16,483 bases of DNA from an uncultured Pseudoflavonifractor sp. (GTDB lineage Bacteria > Bacillota > Clostridia > Oscillospirales > Oscillospiraceae). Positions 6,575 to 13,756 of the stretch are shown in pieces (the first letter of the stretch is position 1; every line of letters begins with the position of its first letter). The stretch is taken from positions 1 through 16,483 of the forward strand of contig CANDEE010000039.1 of NCBI GenBank assembly GCA_947383685.1, read 5' to 3'. The translations under genes and the position numbers were made by a program. The notes beneath the pieces were generated by a model. That model was not told the origin of the DNA. It saw nothing but the letters and a program-made list of their open reading frames with translations, and ran no database searches.

Positions 6575-8275
6575 ATGAAAAAAATTATCTCCCTGCTACT
6601 GGCTTTGTCTCTGGCCTGCACCCTTGTCCCCTCCGCTTTGGGGGCGGAGGAAGCGGCCGCTGCCGCCCCCTCCTGGATGGAGGGATCAGCCTATCTTACC
6701 TTCCCCGGCGACCCGGTCTACCAGCCGGAAAGCTGGGCCAAAATTTTGGCCCAGCGGGAGCAGGCGGAACAGGGCGGGCTTTTGGCTTACGAAGGCCGGG
6801 ACTGGGCGGAGGGCTCTCCCGGCCAGTGCTATGAGACGGCCCTGATCCGCCTGAAGTGTGCGGAAAACTATGGGGAGGACGAATTTGAGGCCAAGGCCGC
6901 CTTCCTCTCGGCGGGCCGGGCCTTCCACGCCGCCGAAAGCGGCTGGTATGACCAGAACCGGGGCCGGGACGAGACCTACTACCGTCTGAGCGTGGAAAAG
7001 TACCGGGCTTATGTGCTCTACCATCCGCTTTACTCGGAAAACCTGGGCCGGGGACTGGTTCCCGCTCTGGACGCCCTGGGCATGACCCTGGACGACTTCT
7101 TCAACGCCCCCTATATGGACCGGGTCAGCCAGACCGACCGGGCCATGGTGGCGGAGCTTGTGTCGGCCTATCAAAATGTTTACGACAGGGAAAAGAACCG
7201 GATCGCGGTGGAGCTGGACGGCCAGCCTCTGGGGATGGATACCATTCCCCAAGTCCGGGAGCAGCGGGTGATGGTGCCCATCCGGGCCATTGCCGAGGCC
7301 CTGGGGGCCGACGTGGAGTGGGACGTGAAGACCAACGGCGTCACCCTCACAAGAGCGGGCAGCCAGGTAAAAATGACCATCGGAGAGACCACTGCCGCCG
7401 TGGACGGGGAAAAACTGGAGATGGACGTGGCTCCCTATGCCGACCAGAACCGCACCTATGTGCCTACCCGCTATGTGGCGGAGTTTTTCGGACAGACGGT
7501 TACCTGGAACGGGGAAACGCGGACGGTGGAAATTTGGGAGGACAAGTCTGCCTGGGAGAATCTCGGCCTGGAAAACCGGCTGCTGCCCATGGGCGCGCTG
7601 CTGGGCTTTTTGAATGGGGGAGACCCTGCCCGATTTGGGTTTTATGCCCGCCCTCCCTATACCGAAACGGTCCATAGCGCCAACGGCGTTAGCGAGAACC
7701 GGACGACCGCCCCCTTCAGCCTGTGTCGGGAGGCCCTGGCGGGGACCTGGGAAATCCCGGATAGGGAGGCCCTGCTGGCGTCGGTGGAGGAGATTTTGAA
7801 GAAGGGCAATCAAACGGATTTTCAGGCCGCCGCCGACGAGGTGTTTGGCCTCAGCGACCAGCAAATTGCCTACCGGGCCGAAAAGCTGGGTCAGGTGGAC
7901 GAATATATGTGGCCCTGGACCAAGGCGCTCTCCAAAAAATGGGGAGAGGCAGGGATTCGGGCCTGGGACCTGTGCCGGGCCGCCGCCTTGGTTCAGTGGG
8001 GCTACACGGCGGGCTATGTGACCTACAATGAGGCAATGGAGCTGCTGGAGCCTGCCGCAGAGGAGCTGGCGGAAAAGTTCCAGTCCTGGGACGAGGTGTA
8101 TGAAAACTTCCTGGAGGGATACTACTGGTGCATTCGCGAGGACCTGGGAGACGACACGGTCTGGGAAACCGACCTGGGCATGGTATATCAATACCTGAAA
8201 AACAGCCCCGACACCCGGACGCTGTTTGACAATGACCTGCTTCAGACGGATGCTGTCAAAACCGGAAAGGGATGA
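6575..8275 (+). CDS. Secreted stalk-domain protein with C-terminal DUF1266-like domain
   Basis: 566-residue predicted exported protein of unknown function. A signal peptide (MKKIISLLLALSLACTLVPS...ALGA) probably ends near residue 24. Residues 35-205 form a largely helical region I do not recognise. Residues about 208-321 match the copper amine oxidase N-terminal-like 'stalk' domain common in secreted Bacillota proteins: VELDGQPL, RVMVPIRAIAEALGADVEWD and a second half ending TYVPTRYVAEFFGQTVTW. This domain is not itself evidence for copper binding. Residues about 380-550 resemble DUF1266: CREALAGTWEIPDREALL, then GIRAWDLCRAAALVQWGYTA, GYVTYNEAMELL and FQSWDEVYENFLEG. No LPXTG, SLH or membrane anchor is seen. 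The start has a strong GAGGAGGT at 6563-6570. It lies 49 bases after parE and 6 bases before the next secreted-protein gene, so the genes likely form one transcript. Confidence 0.75.
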   Translation: MKKIISLLLALSLACTLVPSALGAEEAAAAAPSWMEGSAYLTFPGDPVYQPESWAKILAQREQAEQGGLLAYEGRDWAEGSPGQCYETALIRLKCAENYGEDEFEAKAAFLSAGRAFHAAESGWYDQNRGRDETYYRLSVEKYRAYVLYHPLYSENLGRGLVPALDALGMTLDDFFNAPYMDRVSQTDRAMVAELVSAYQNVYDREKNRIAVELDGQPLGMDTIPQVREQRVMVPIRAIAEALGADVEWDVKTNGVTLTRAGSQVKMTIGETTAAVDGEKLEMDVAPYADQNRTYVPTRYVAEFFGQTVTWNGETRTVEIWEDKSAWENLGLENRLLPMGALLGFLNGGDPARFGFYARPPYTETVHSANGVSENRTTAPFSLCREALAGTWEIPDREALLASVEEILKKGNQTDFQAAADEVFGLSDQQIAYRAEKLGQVDEYMWPWTKALSKKWGEAGIRAWDLCRAAALVQWGYTAGYVTYNEAMELLEPAAEELAEKFQSWDEVYENFLEGYYWCIREDLGDDTVWETDLGMVYQYLKNSPDTRTLFDNDLLQTDAVKTGKG

Positions 8276-8281
8276 CCTGAA

Positions 8282-9562
8282 ATGAAAAAAGTCCGGCTCC
8301 TGCTTTTGCCGCTGACCCTTCTCTGGCTCCTGACCCTCCCGGTCCTGGGGGCGGAAATCTCTTGGAGGACTACGGAGTCCGAGTTTGAGAAGGGGTATGT
8401 GGCCCAACAGATCAAAGCCCGGCCTGAGGAGTATGCCGCCTTTGACGCGGAGAGGCGGTATTCCGCAGAATACCCCATGGATCAGGAAGTCTATATGGCT
8501 GACTGCGGCATTGATGAGGAGCAGTTCCGGGCGGAGATGTGGGCCATTGAACTGGGGCCGGAGATCCGGAGGGCCTATGGGGAAGCCATCGTGGCCGCCT
8601 ATGAGGAAACCTTCCCCGGCGATCTGGACGCGGTGGGCATTCCCTGGGCATTGATGCTTCGTGGCCATGACAGCGTGGAGACGTGGGCCGCTGAAACGGC
8701 AGGGGATCACGAATACGGAGGGGATGTGCAGGCGGCCTGGCGGGATTTGGCCACCGAGTATATCAGTTGCCGCCAGAGGGTTGCCGACACCCATGACAGG
8801 GCGCAGCAATATCGGGCGCAGTACCCCGGCAGCTACGAGGAGTTTGACCCCTATGTGATCTACACCCCCGGTTGGGAGTACCTGATCCGGCATACCATGG
8901 ACAGCTTTGCCTTCCGGAGTGAGGAGGAGTTTAAGGAACATTCCTATGTGAACAGCCATATGCCCGATTACATCCAGGCCCGGGAGCGGGCCGCCAAGCG
9001 GCAGGAGTATCCCGCCCGCTGGCCTGAGGAGTATGCCGCTTTTGACGAGGGGGCCTGGTTCCGGCACTATGAGCCTACCTACGACAGCCCGGAATCCTAT
9101 CGGGAGCACCACACGGAATATCAGGACTTACCTCCGGAGGCCTTCAAACAGGATATGTTTGTGGAATGGGCAGACCGGGAGTACGGTTTCTTTGACGGCT
9201 ACTGCGTGACGGTGAACGGTACGCCCATCCCGTTCTGGCAGTACAAGGACGAAAAGGGCAAAACTGCCACCCCCAGGGCGGAAAATAACCGCATTTTGAT
9301 CCCCCTCCGGGCCGCCGCGGAAGCCCTGGGTCTGACGGTGGAGTGGAAGCCGGAGACGCGGCAGGTCATTTGCTCCGGTGAAAAGGCTACCGTTACCTTC
9401 ACCCTGAACAGCACCCGGTACAGCGGCGGTACCCTGGACGTGGCTCCCTATGCCGAAAACGGCATCACCTATCTGCCCCTCCGGGCCCTGGGGGAGACTT
9501 TGGGCTGCGGGGTCGCCTGGTATCAGGACTTTGTCACCGCCGCTTTGACCACAGGCAAATAA
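8282..9562 (+). CDS. Secreted repeat protein with C-terminal stalk domain (paralogue A)
   Basis: 426-residue predicted exported protein; function unknown. The signal peptide (MKKVRLLLLPLTLLWLLTLP, then VLGA) ends near residue 24. Residues about 46-305 are made of four degenerate units of 64-70 residues, each opening with a P-x-x-[YL]-x-x-[FV]-[DG] motif: RPEEYAAFD (47-55), FPGDLDAVG (111-119), YPGSYEEFD (181-189) and WPEEYAAFD (247-255). Several then carry an acidic E-x-F-[KR] helix such as DEEQFRAEM (78-86). The region is rich in Tyr, Glu and Arg. Residues about 307-421 form a stalk (copper amine oxidase N-like) domain, with NRILIPLRAAAEALGLTVEW and ITYLPLRALGETLGCGVAW. The ribosome site GGAAAGGGA (8263-8271) lies in the end of the preceding gene, implying coupled translation. 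The C-terminal domain is nearly identical to that of the next gene. Confidence 0.72.
   Translation: MKKVRLLLLPLTLLWLLTLPVLGAEISWRTTESEFEKGYVAQQIKARPEEYAAFDAERRYSAEYPMDQEVYMADCGIDEEQFRAEMWAIELGPEIRRAYGEAIVAAYEETFPGDLDAVGIPWALMLRGHDSVETWAAETAGDHEYGGDVQAAWRDLATEYISCRQRVADTHDRAQQYRAQYPGSYEEFDPYVIYTPGWEYLIRHTMDSFAFRSEEEFKEHSYVNSHMPDYIQARERAAKRQEYPARWPEEYAAFDEGAWFRHYEPTYDSPESYREHHTEYQDLPPEAFKQDMFVEWADREYGFFDGYCVTVNGTPIPFWQYKDEKGKTATPRAENNRILIPLRAAAEALGLTVEWKPETRQVICSGEKATVTFTLNSTRYSGGTLDVAPYAENGITYLPLRALGETLGCGVAWYQDFVTAALTTGK
8417..9196 (+). repeat. Four degenerate ~66-residue protein repeats within paralogue A
   Basis: The opening prolines of the four units fall at residues 48, 112, 182 and 248, giving spacings of 64, 70 and 66 residues. 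Units 1 and 4 are closest (RPEEYAAFD and WPEEYAAFD). Units 2 and 3 keep the P-G-x-[YL] start and the hydrophobic/Asp spacing. The DNA has diverged too far for the units to look like recent tandem copies. A further clear unit (RPEIYAGFD, residues 149-157) and a weaker one (VLETFDADVYF, residues 68-78) occur in the downstream paralogue. Confidence 0.55.
9194..9550 (+). repeat. Direct repeat copy 1 (stalk-domain coding segment)
   Basis: This segment aligns without gaps to 10190-10546 at a constant offset of 996 bases. Over 9281-9540 I counted 21 mismatches in 260 positions (about 92% identity), many in third codon positions. The similarity drops sharply upstream of about 9275, although the shared protein motif continues. 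It encodes the C-terminal stalk domain of paralogue A. Confidence 0.9.
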
Positions 9563-9577
9563 GGGAGGAAAAGAAAA

Positions 9578-10558
9578 ATGAAAAAGAGGATCACCGCCTT
9601 TCTTTTACTATTGACCCTGCTCTCCGGCCTTGCCGCTCCGGCGGCGGCCTGGGAAATCTGGGCCTATCCCCCGCGGAAGTACCGGACCTTTCAGGGGTAT
9701 CTGGACTTCTACCGGACCCAGGAGGACGAGGGTACCAAGGCTTTGGTGGAATATCTGAACCAGCGGCTGGCGGAGGGAGTGCTGGAAACCTTTGACGCCG
9801 ATGTTTATTTTCAGGAAAACATAGAGGGCGACGGCCCCGGCGTTAACAAGGGGAACTGGCTGGGCCGGAATGACGACTGGCATGATGAGAAGGGGCCCTA
9901 CGACCAGGAATGGTTCCAGGCGGAGATGCTGGACCGCTATCTGACCGAAGAATACCGGGCCATGCGGGATGCGGAGGACGCCCGGCAGAAGGAGGAGCGC
10001 TTCCAGACCTGGCGCCAGACCCGCCCGGAAATTTACGCCGGCTTTGACCCCTACGCCTGGTTTGACGGATATTACGGTACCGGCGGGTCGGTGCTGGAGA
10101 CCTATATGTACAACTGGGGTCTGGACGACGAGAGCTTTAAGAAGACCATGTTTATGGAATGGGCGGACAGGGCGGATACCGCCTTTTTCAACGGCTACTG
10201 CGTCACTGTGGACGGCACCCCCATTCAATTTCAGCTCTACCGGAACCTGGACGGCGAGACCGCCGGGCCCAGGGCGGAGAACGACCGCATTCTGATCCCC
10301 CTCCGGGCCGCGGCGGAAGCCCTGGGTCTGACGGTGGAGTGGAAGCCGGAAACGCGGCAGGTCATTTGCTCCGGTGAAAAAACTACCGTTACCTTCACCC
10401 TGGACAGCACCCGGTACAGCGGCGGCACCCTGGATGTGGCTCCCTATGCCGAGAACGGCGTCACCTATCTGCCCCTCCGGGCTCTGGGGGAGACCCTGGG
10501 CTGCGGCGTCACCTGGTATCAGGATTTTGCCACGGCCGCGTTGACCACTACAAAATGA
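9578..10558 (+). CDS. Secreted repeat protein with C-terminal stalk domain (paralogue B)
   Basis: 326-residue predicted exported protein; function unknown. The signal peptide MKKRITAFLLLLTLLSGLAA is followed by a probable cleavage near PAAA (21-24). The N-terminal region (25-205) is acidic and aromatic. It contains VLETFDADVYF (68-78), YDQEWFQAEM (108-117) and a well-kept unit RPEIYAGFDPYAWF (149-162) followed by LDDESFKKTMFMEWADR (182-198), which parallels PPEAFKQDMFVEWADR in paralogue A. Residues 207-322 are the stalk domain, nearly identical to residues 307-422 of paralogue A: an exact 100-residue offset. The start follows GGGAGGA (9563-9569), 15 bases after the preceding stop. The parC promoter begins right at its stop codon. 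Domain content suggests an envelope-associated role, but no surface anchor is visible. Confidence 0.72.
   Translation: MKKRITAFLLLLTLLSGLAAPAAAWEIWAYPPRKYRTFQGYLDFYRTQEDEGTKALVEYLNQRLAEGVLETFDADVYFQENIEGDGPGVNKGNWLGRNDDWHDEKGPYDQEWFQAEMLDRYLTEEYRAMRDAEDARQKEERFQTWRQTRPEIYAGFDPYAWFDGYYGTGGSVLETYMYNWGLDDESFKKTMFMEWADRADTAFFNGYCVTVDGTPIQFQLYRNLDGETAGPRAENDRILIPLRAAAEALGLTVEWKPETRQVICSGEKTTVTFTLDSTRYSGGTLDVAPYAENGVTYLPLRALGETLGCGVTWYQDFATAALTTTK
10190..10546 (+). repeat. Direct repeat copy 2 (stalk-domain coding segment)
   Basis: Partner of the segment at 9194-9550 (offset 996 bases, no insertions or deletions). It encodes the C-terminal stalk domain of paralogue B. Such high identity next to poorly matching upstream halves points to recent domain duplication or ongoing gene conversion between the two genes. 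Confidence 0.9.
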
Positions 10559-10567
10559 TTCCAAATT

Positions 10568-10579
10568 GTGATATATAAT
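10568..10579 (+). promoter_or_regulatory. Predicted extended -10 promoter of parC
   Basis: TGTGA (10567-10571 region) precedes TATATAAT (10572-10579), so either TATATA with an extended TGn or the perfect TATAAT can act as the -10. No good -35 is found at 16-18 bases: TTGACC at 10541-10546 is too far away. The core TTGTGATATA (10566-10575) is identical to that of the parE promoter. It lies 8 bases after the stop of the upstream secreted-protein gene and gives a short leader of about 30 bases to parC. Confidence 0.65.
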
Positions 10580-10613
10580 CGAGATAATACCCAACGGATA
10601 AGGATGGATACCA

Positions 10614-12863
10614 ATGGCCAAGAAAAAGACCCCCAATGAAGCCAAGCGCCGCCCCGCCGACCCCAACGTTATGGGGCTGCGGGCCGAGGTGCTGGAACAG
10701 CCCATCACCCAGACCCTGGAAATCAATTTTATGCCCTACGCCATGAGCGTCATTATGTCCCGGGCCATCCCGGAAATTGACGGGTTCAAGCCTTCTCACC
10801 GGAAGCTCCTTTACACCATGTACGATATGGGGCTTCTGACCAAGACCCGGACCAAATCGGCCAACATTGTGGGCCAGACCATGCGCCTGAACCCCCACGG
10901 CGACGCGGCTATCTATGACACCATGGTGCGTTTGAGCCGGGGCTACGGAGCCCTTCTCCACCCCTTTGTGGACTCCAAGGGCAACTTTGGTAAGGTTTAC
11001 TCCCGGGATATGGCCTGGGCCGCCAGCCGGTATACCGAGGCCAAGCTGGACCCCATCTGCACGGAATTCTTCCGGGACATTGACCAGGACACGGTGGACT
11101 TTGTGGACAACTACGACGGCTCCATGAAGGAGCCCTCCCTTTTGCCTACCACCTTCCCCAACGTACTGGTATCCGCCAACCAGGGTATCGCCGTGGGCAT
11201 GGCCTCCAATCTCTGCGGGTTTAACCTTCACGAGGTCTGCGAGGCCACCATTGCCTACATGAAGGACGAAAACTGCGACATCCTCTCCATCCTGAAAGCC
11301 CCCGACTTTCCCACCGGAGGCCAGCTCCTTTACGACGGCGCCCAGATGGCGGACATTTACGCCACGGGCCGGGGTTCCTTCCAGGTCCGGGCCAAGTGGC
11401 GGCACGTGAAGGAGGAGGGGGTCATTGAGATTTACGAGATTCCCTACACCACCACCGCCGAGGCCATTATGGACAAGGTTACGGAGCTTGTGAAGGCGGG
11501 CAAGCTGAAGGAAATTGCCGATATGCGGGACGAGACCGACCTCTCCGGCCTGAAGCTGACCATTGACCTGAAGCGGGGAACCGACCCGGACAAGCTGATG
11601 GCAAAGCTCTTTAAGTCCACGCCGCTCCAGGACCCCTTCTCCTGCAACTTCAACATTCTTATTGCCGGAATGCCCAGAGTCATGGGGGTCCGGGAAATTT
11701 TAGAGGAGTGGACGGCCTGGCGGGCGGAGGGAGTCCGCCGCCGGACCTGGTTTATTCAAAAGAAGAAAAAGGACAAGCTGCACCTTTTGAAAGGCCTCAA
11801 GAAAATCCTGCTGGACATTGACAAGGCCATTAAGATCATCCGGGACACCGAGCTGGATGCCGAGGTTATCCCCAACCTGATGATCGGCTTTGGCATCGAC
11901 CAGATCCAGGCGGAATATGTGGCGGACATCCGGCTGCGGAATATCAATAAAGAATATATCCTCAAACGGGTGGCGGAGACCGCCGAGCTGGAGAAGGAGA
12001 TCGAGGACCTCCAGGACATCCTGGACCACCCCCAGCGGGTCAAAACCATCATCGCCGGGGAATTAAAGGACGTGATGAAGAAATATCCCGCTCCCCGGCG
12101 GACCGAGATCGTCTACGAATACCAGACGGCGGCAGCGGACGAGGAGGAGGATACGGTTCCCGATTACCCGGTGAATGTATTCCTTTCCCGGGAGGGATAC
12201 TTGAAGAAGATCACGCCCCAGTCCCTCCGTATGGCAAGCGAGCAGAAGTACAAGGAAGGGGACGGCCCCAGCCGCCAGTGGACCGCCTCCAACCGGGACA
12301 AGCTGCTGGTCTTTACCGACAGGCAGCAGTGCTACAAGACCCGCCTTGCCGACTTCGACGACGCCAAGGCCAGCGTTCTGGGCGATTACCTGCCCACCAA
12401 GCTGGGGATGGACGGAGGAGAAAACGTGGTCTGGGCCTGCATTACCAGCGACTATAAGGGGCACCTGCTGTTCTTCTTTGAAAACGGCAAGGCCGCCCGG
12501 GTGGAGCTTTCCGCCTACCAGACCCAGACCAGGAGAAAGAAGCTGACGGGAGCCTACTCCGACAAATCCCCCCTGGTGGACGCCATCCTTTTAACGGAGG
12601 ACAGGGAGCTGGCGCTGGTGTCCAGCGAGAACCGCTGCGTGATTTTTCACACCGCCGTTCTGGCCCCCAAAACCACCCGGAACACACAGGGGGTGGCGGT
12701 CATGACCCTGAAGCCCAAGCGGAAGGTGGAGTCGGTCCAGTCCCCTGACGAGCTGCCCGTGGTAAATTTTGCCCGTTACCGGGCCAAGTCCCTCCCTGTC
12801 ATGGGGGCCATTTTGAAGCCGGAGGACAAGGGGGAAGGGCAAATGTCCCTTTGGGAGGAATGA
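10614..12863 (+). CDS. parC: Topoisomerase IV-like subunit A (ParC), divergent clostridial type
   Basis: DNA-cleaving subunit of the type IIA topoisomerase whose ATPase subunit is parE; 749 residues. The breakage-reunion domain starts with LEINFMPYAMSVIMSRAIPE (35-54) and GFKPSHRKLLYTMYDMG (57-73). It has NPHGDAAIYDTMVRLSRG (93-110) and the catalytic Tyr140 with Arg139 in AASRYTEAKLDPI. Residues 380-490 form the coiled tower region. Residues about 515-710 are a C-terminal beta-pinwheel with several degenerate blades and no QRRGGKG GyrA box, which favours topoisomerase IV over gyrase. Departures from the usual family are Ala98 where most have Ser/Thr in the quinolone region, and SNLCGFNL (198-205) where the family has NIPPHNL. 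The ribosome site AAGGATGG is at 10600-10607. The promoter lies directly upstream, and the next gene follows after 3 bases. Confidence 0.9.
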   Translation: MAKKKTPNEAKRRPADPNVMGLRAEVLEQPITQTLEINFMPYAMSVIMSRAIPEIDGFKPSHRKLLYTMYDMGLLTKTRTKSANIVGQTMRLNPHGDAAIYDTMVRLSRGYGALLHPFVDSKGNFGKVYSRDMAWAASRYTEAKLDPICTEFFRDIDQDTVDFVDNYDGSMKEPSLLPTTFPNVLVSANQGIAVGMASNLCGFNLHEVCEATIAYMKDENCDILSILKAPDFPTGGQLLYDGAQMADIYATGRGSFQVRAKWRHVKEEGVIEIYEIPYTTTAEAIMDKVTELVKAGKLKEIADMRDETDLSGLKLTIDLKRGTDPDKLMAKLFKSTPLQDPFSCNFNILIAGMPRVMGVREILEEWTAWRAEGVRRRTWFIQKKKKDKLHLLKGLKKILLDIDKAIKIIRDTELDAEVIPNLMIGFGIDQIQAEYVADIRLRNINKEYILKRVAETAELEKEIEDLQDILDHPQRVKTIIAGELKDVMKKYPAPRRTEIVYEYQTAAADEEEDTVPDYPVNVFLSREGYLKKITPQSLRMASEQKYKEGDGPSRQWTASNRDKLLVFTDRQQCYKTRLADFDDAKASVLGDYLPTKLGMDGGENVVWACITSDYKGHLLFFFENGKAARVELSAYQTQTRRKKLTGAYSDKSPLVDAILLTEDRELALVSSENRCVIFHTAVLAPKTTRNTQGVAVMTLKPKRKVESVQSPDELPVVNFARYRAKSLPVMGAILKPEDKGEGQMSLWEE

Positions 12864-12866
12864 CGG

Positions 12867-13739
12867 ATGAAAAAGCCCCAGGTCCAGTTTGTAAAAACCT
12901 ATGGAATGATTTTGGTGGGGGCGGCGGTGTACGCCCTGGCCTTTGACGCCTTTTTTGTGCCCAACAATGTGGCCTTTGGCGGCGTTACCGGCCTTGCCCA
13001 AATTGTGAATTTCTTTTTGCCCAAGGTTCCGGTGGGCACCCTGGTCATTCTCTTTAATATCCCGCTGTTTTTGCTGGGCTGGCGGCTGTTGGGGGGGCAT
13101 CTGCTGGTGACCTCCCTCTTTGCCATGACCTGTTCCTCTCTTTTTATCGACCTTTTCCCTCTGGTTTACGCCTTTCCGCCCATGGAGGATAAACTGCTCT
13201 CCTGCCTCTGCGGCGGGGTGGTGCTGGGCGTGGGCTTGGGGATCATTTTTCTGCAAGGAGCCACCACCGGGGGCACTGAGATCGTGGCGAGGCTCCTCAA
13301 GCTGAAGCTGACCTGGCTCCCTCTGGGCAAGCTGCTGCTCCTGTCCGATTTGACGGTGGTGGCCCTGGTGGCCCTGGTGTTCCGCAACGTGAACACCGCC
13401 CTTTACGGCGTGGTGGCCCTCTACCTGTCCACCGTGGTCATGGACTGGGCCCTCTACGGCATGGACAACGCCAAGGTGGCCTATATCATCTCCGATAAGC
13501 CGGATGAGATCGCCCGGGTCATCATGGACGACCTGGAGCGGAGCGTCACTTACCTCCAGGGGGAGGGAGGCTATCTGGGCCAGCCCAAAAAGGTGATTTT
13601 ATGCGCCTTTAAGCAGCGGCAGATCGTAGCCATTAAGGAGACCGTCCGTCAAATGGACCCCAACGCCTTTATGATCGTCACCACCTCCCACGAGGTGCTG
13701 GGCGAGGGCTTTGGAAGCTACCACGGCGGTGGACTGTAA
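12867..13739 (+). CDS. YitT family membrane protein (DUF161 + DUF2179)
   Basis: 290-residue integral membrane protein with about five or six membrane segments in residues 10-197, followed by a cytosolic DUF2179 domain (about 201-285). The two YitT-type Gly-rich motifs are VPNNVAFGGVTGLAQI (31-46) and GATTGGTEIVARLL (131-144). The C-terminal domain has the typical AYIISDKPDEIARVIM (205-220), GYLGQPKKVILCAFKQRQ (235-252) and DPNAFMIVTTSHEVLGEGF (264-282). The family is widespread in Bacillota and its transported substrate, if any, is not established. It starts 3 bases after the parC stop, behind GGGAGGAAT in the parC 3' end, so it is probably translated from the parC mRNA. Confidence 0.92.
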   Translation: MKKPQVQFVKTYGMILVGAAVYALAFDAFFVPNNVAFGGVTGLAQIVNFFLPKVPVGTLVILFNIPLFLLGWRLLGGHLLVTSLFAMTCSSLFIDLFPLVYAFPPMEDKLLSCLCGGVVLGVGLGIIFLQGATTGGTEIVARLLKLKLTWLPLGKLLLLSDLTVVALVALVFRNVNTALYGVVALYLSTVVMDWALYGMDNAKVAYIISDKPDEIARVIMDDLERSVTYLQGEGGYLGQPKKVILCAFKQRQIVAIKETVRQMDPNAFMIVTTSHEVLGEGFGSYHGGGL

Positions 13740-13756
13740 GAAAGGAGAAAACCCAT

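Noticed and set aside
6686..9112. 808-codon open frame on the minus strand
   Set aside because: It lies antisense to two genes with clear signal peptides, domains and ribosome sites. Its translation is Pro/Gly/His-rich without a recognisable domain. Long antisense frames are expected in GC-rich coding DNA.
10541..10546. TTGACC as -35 of the parC promoter
   Set aside because: It is 25-27 bases from the -10 candidates, too far for sigma-A, and belongs to the coding end of the upstream gene.
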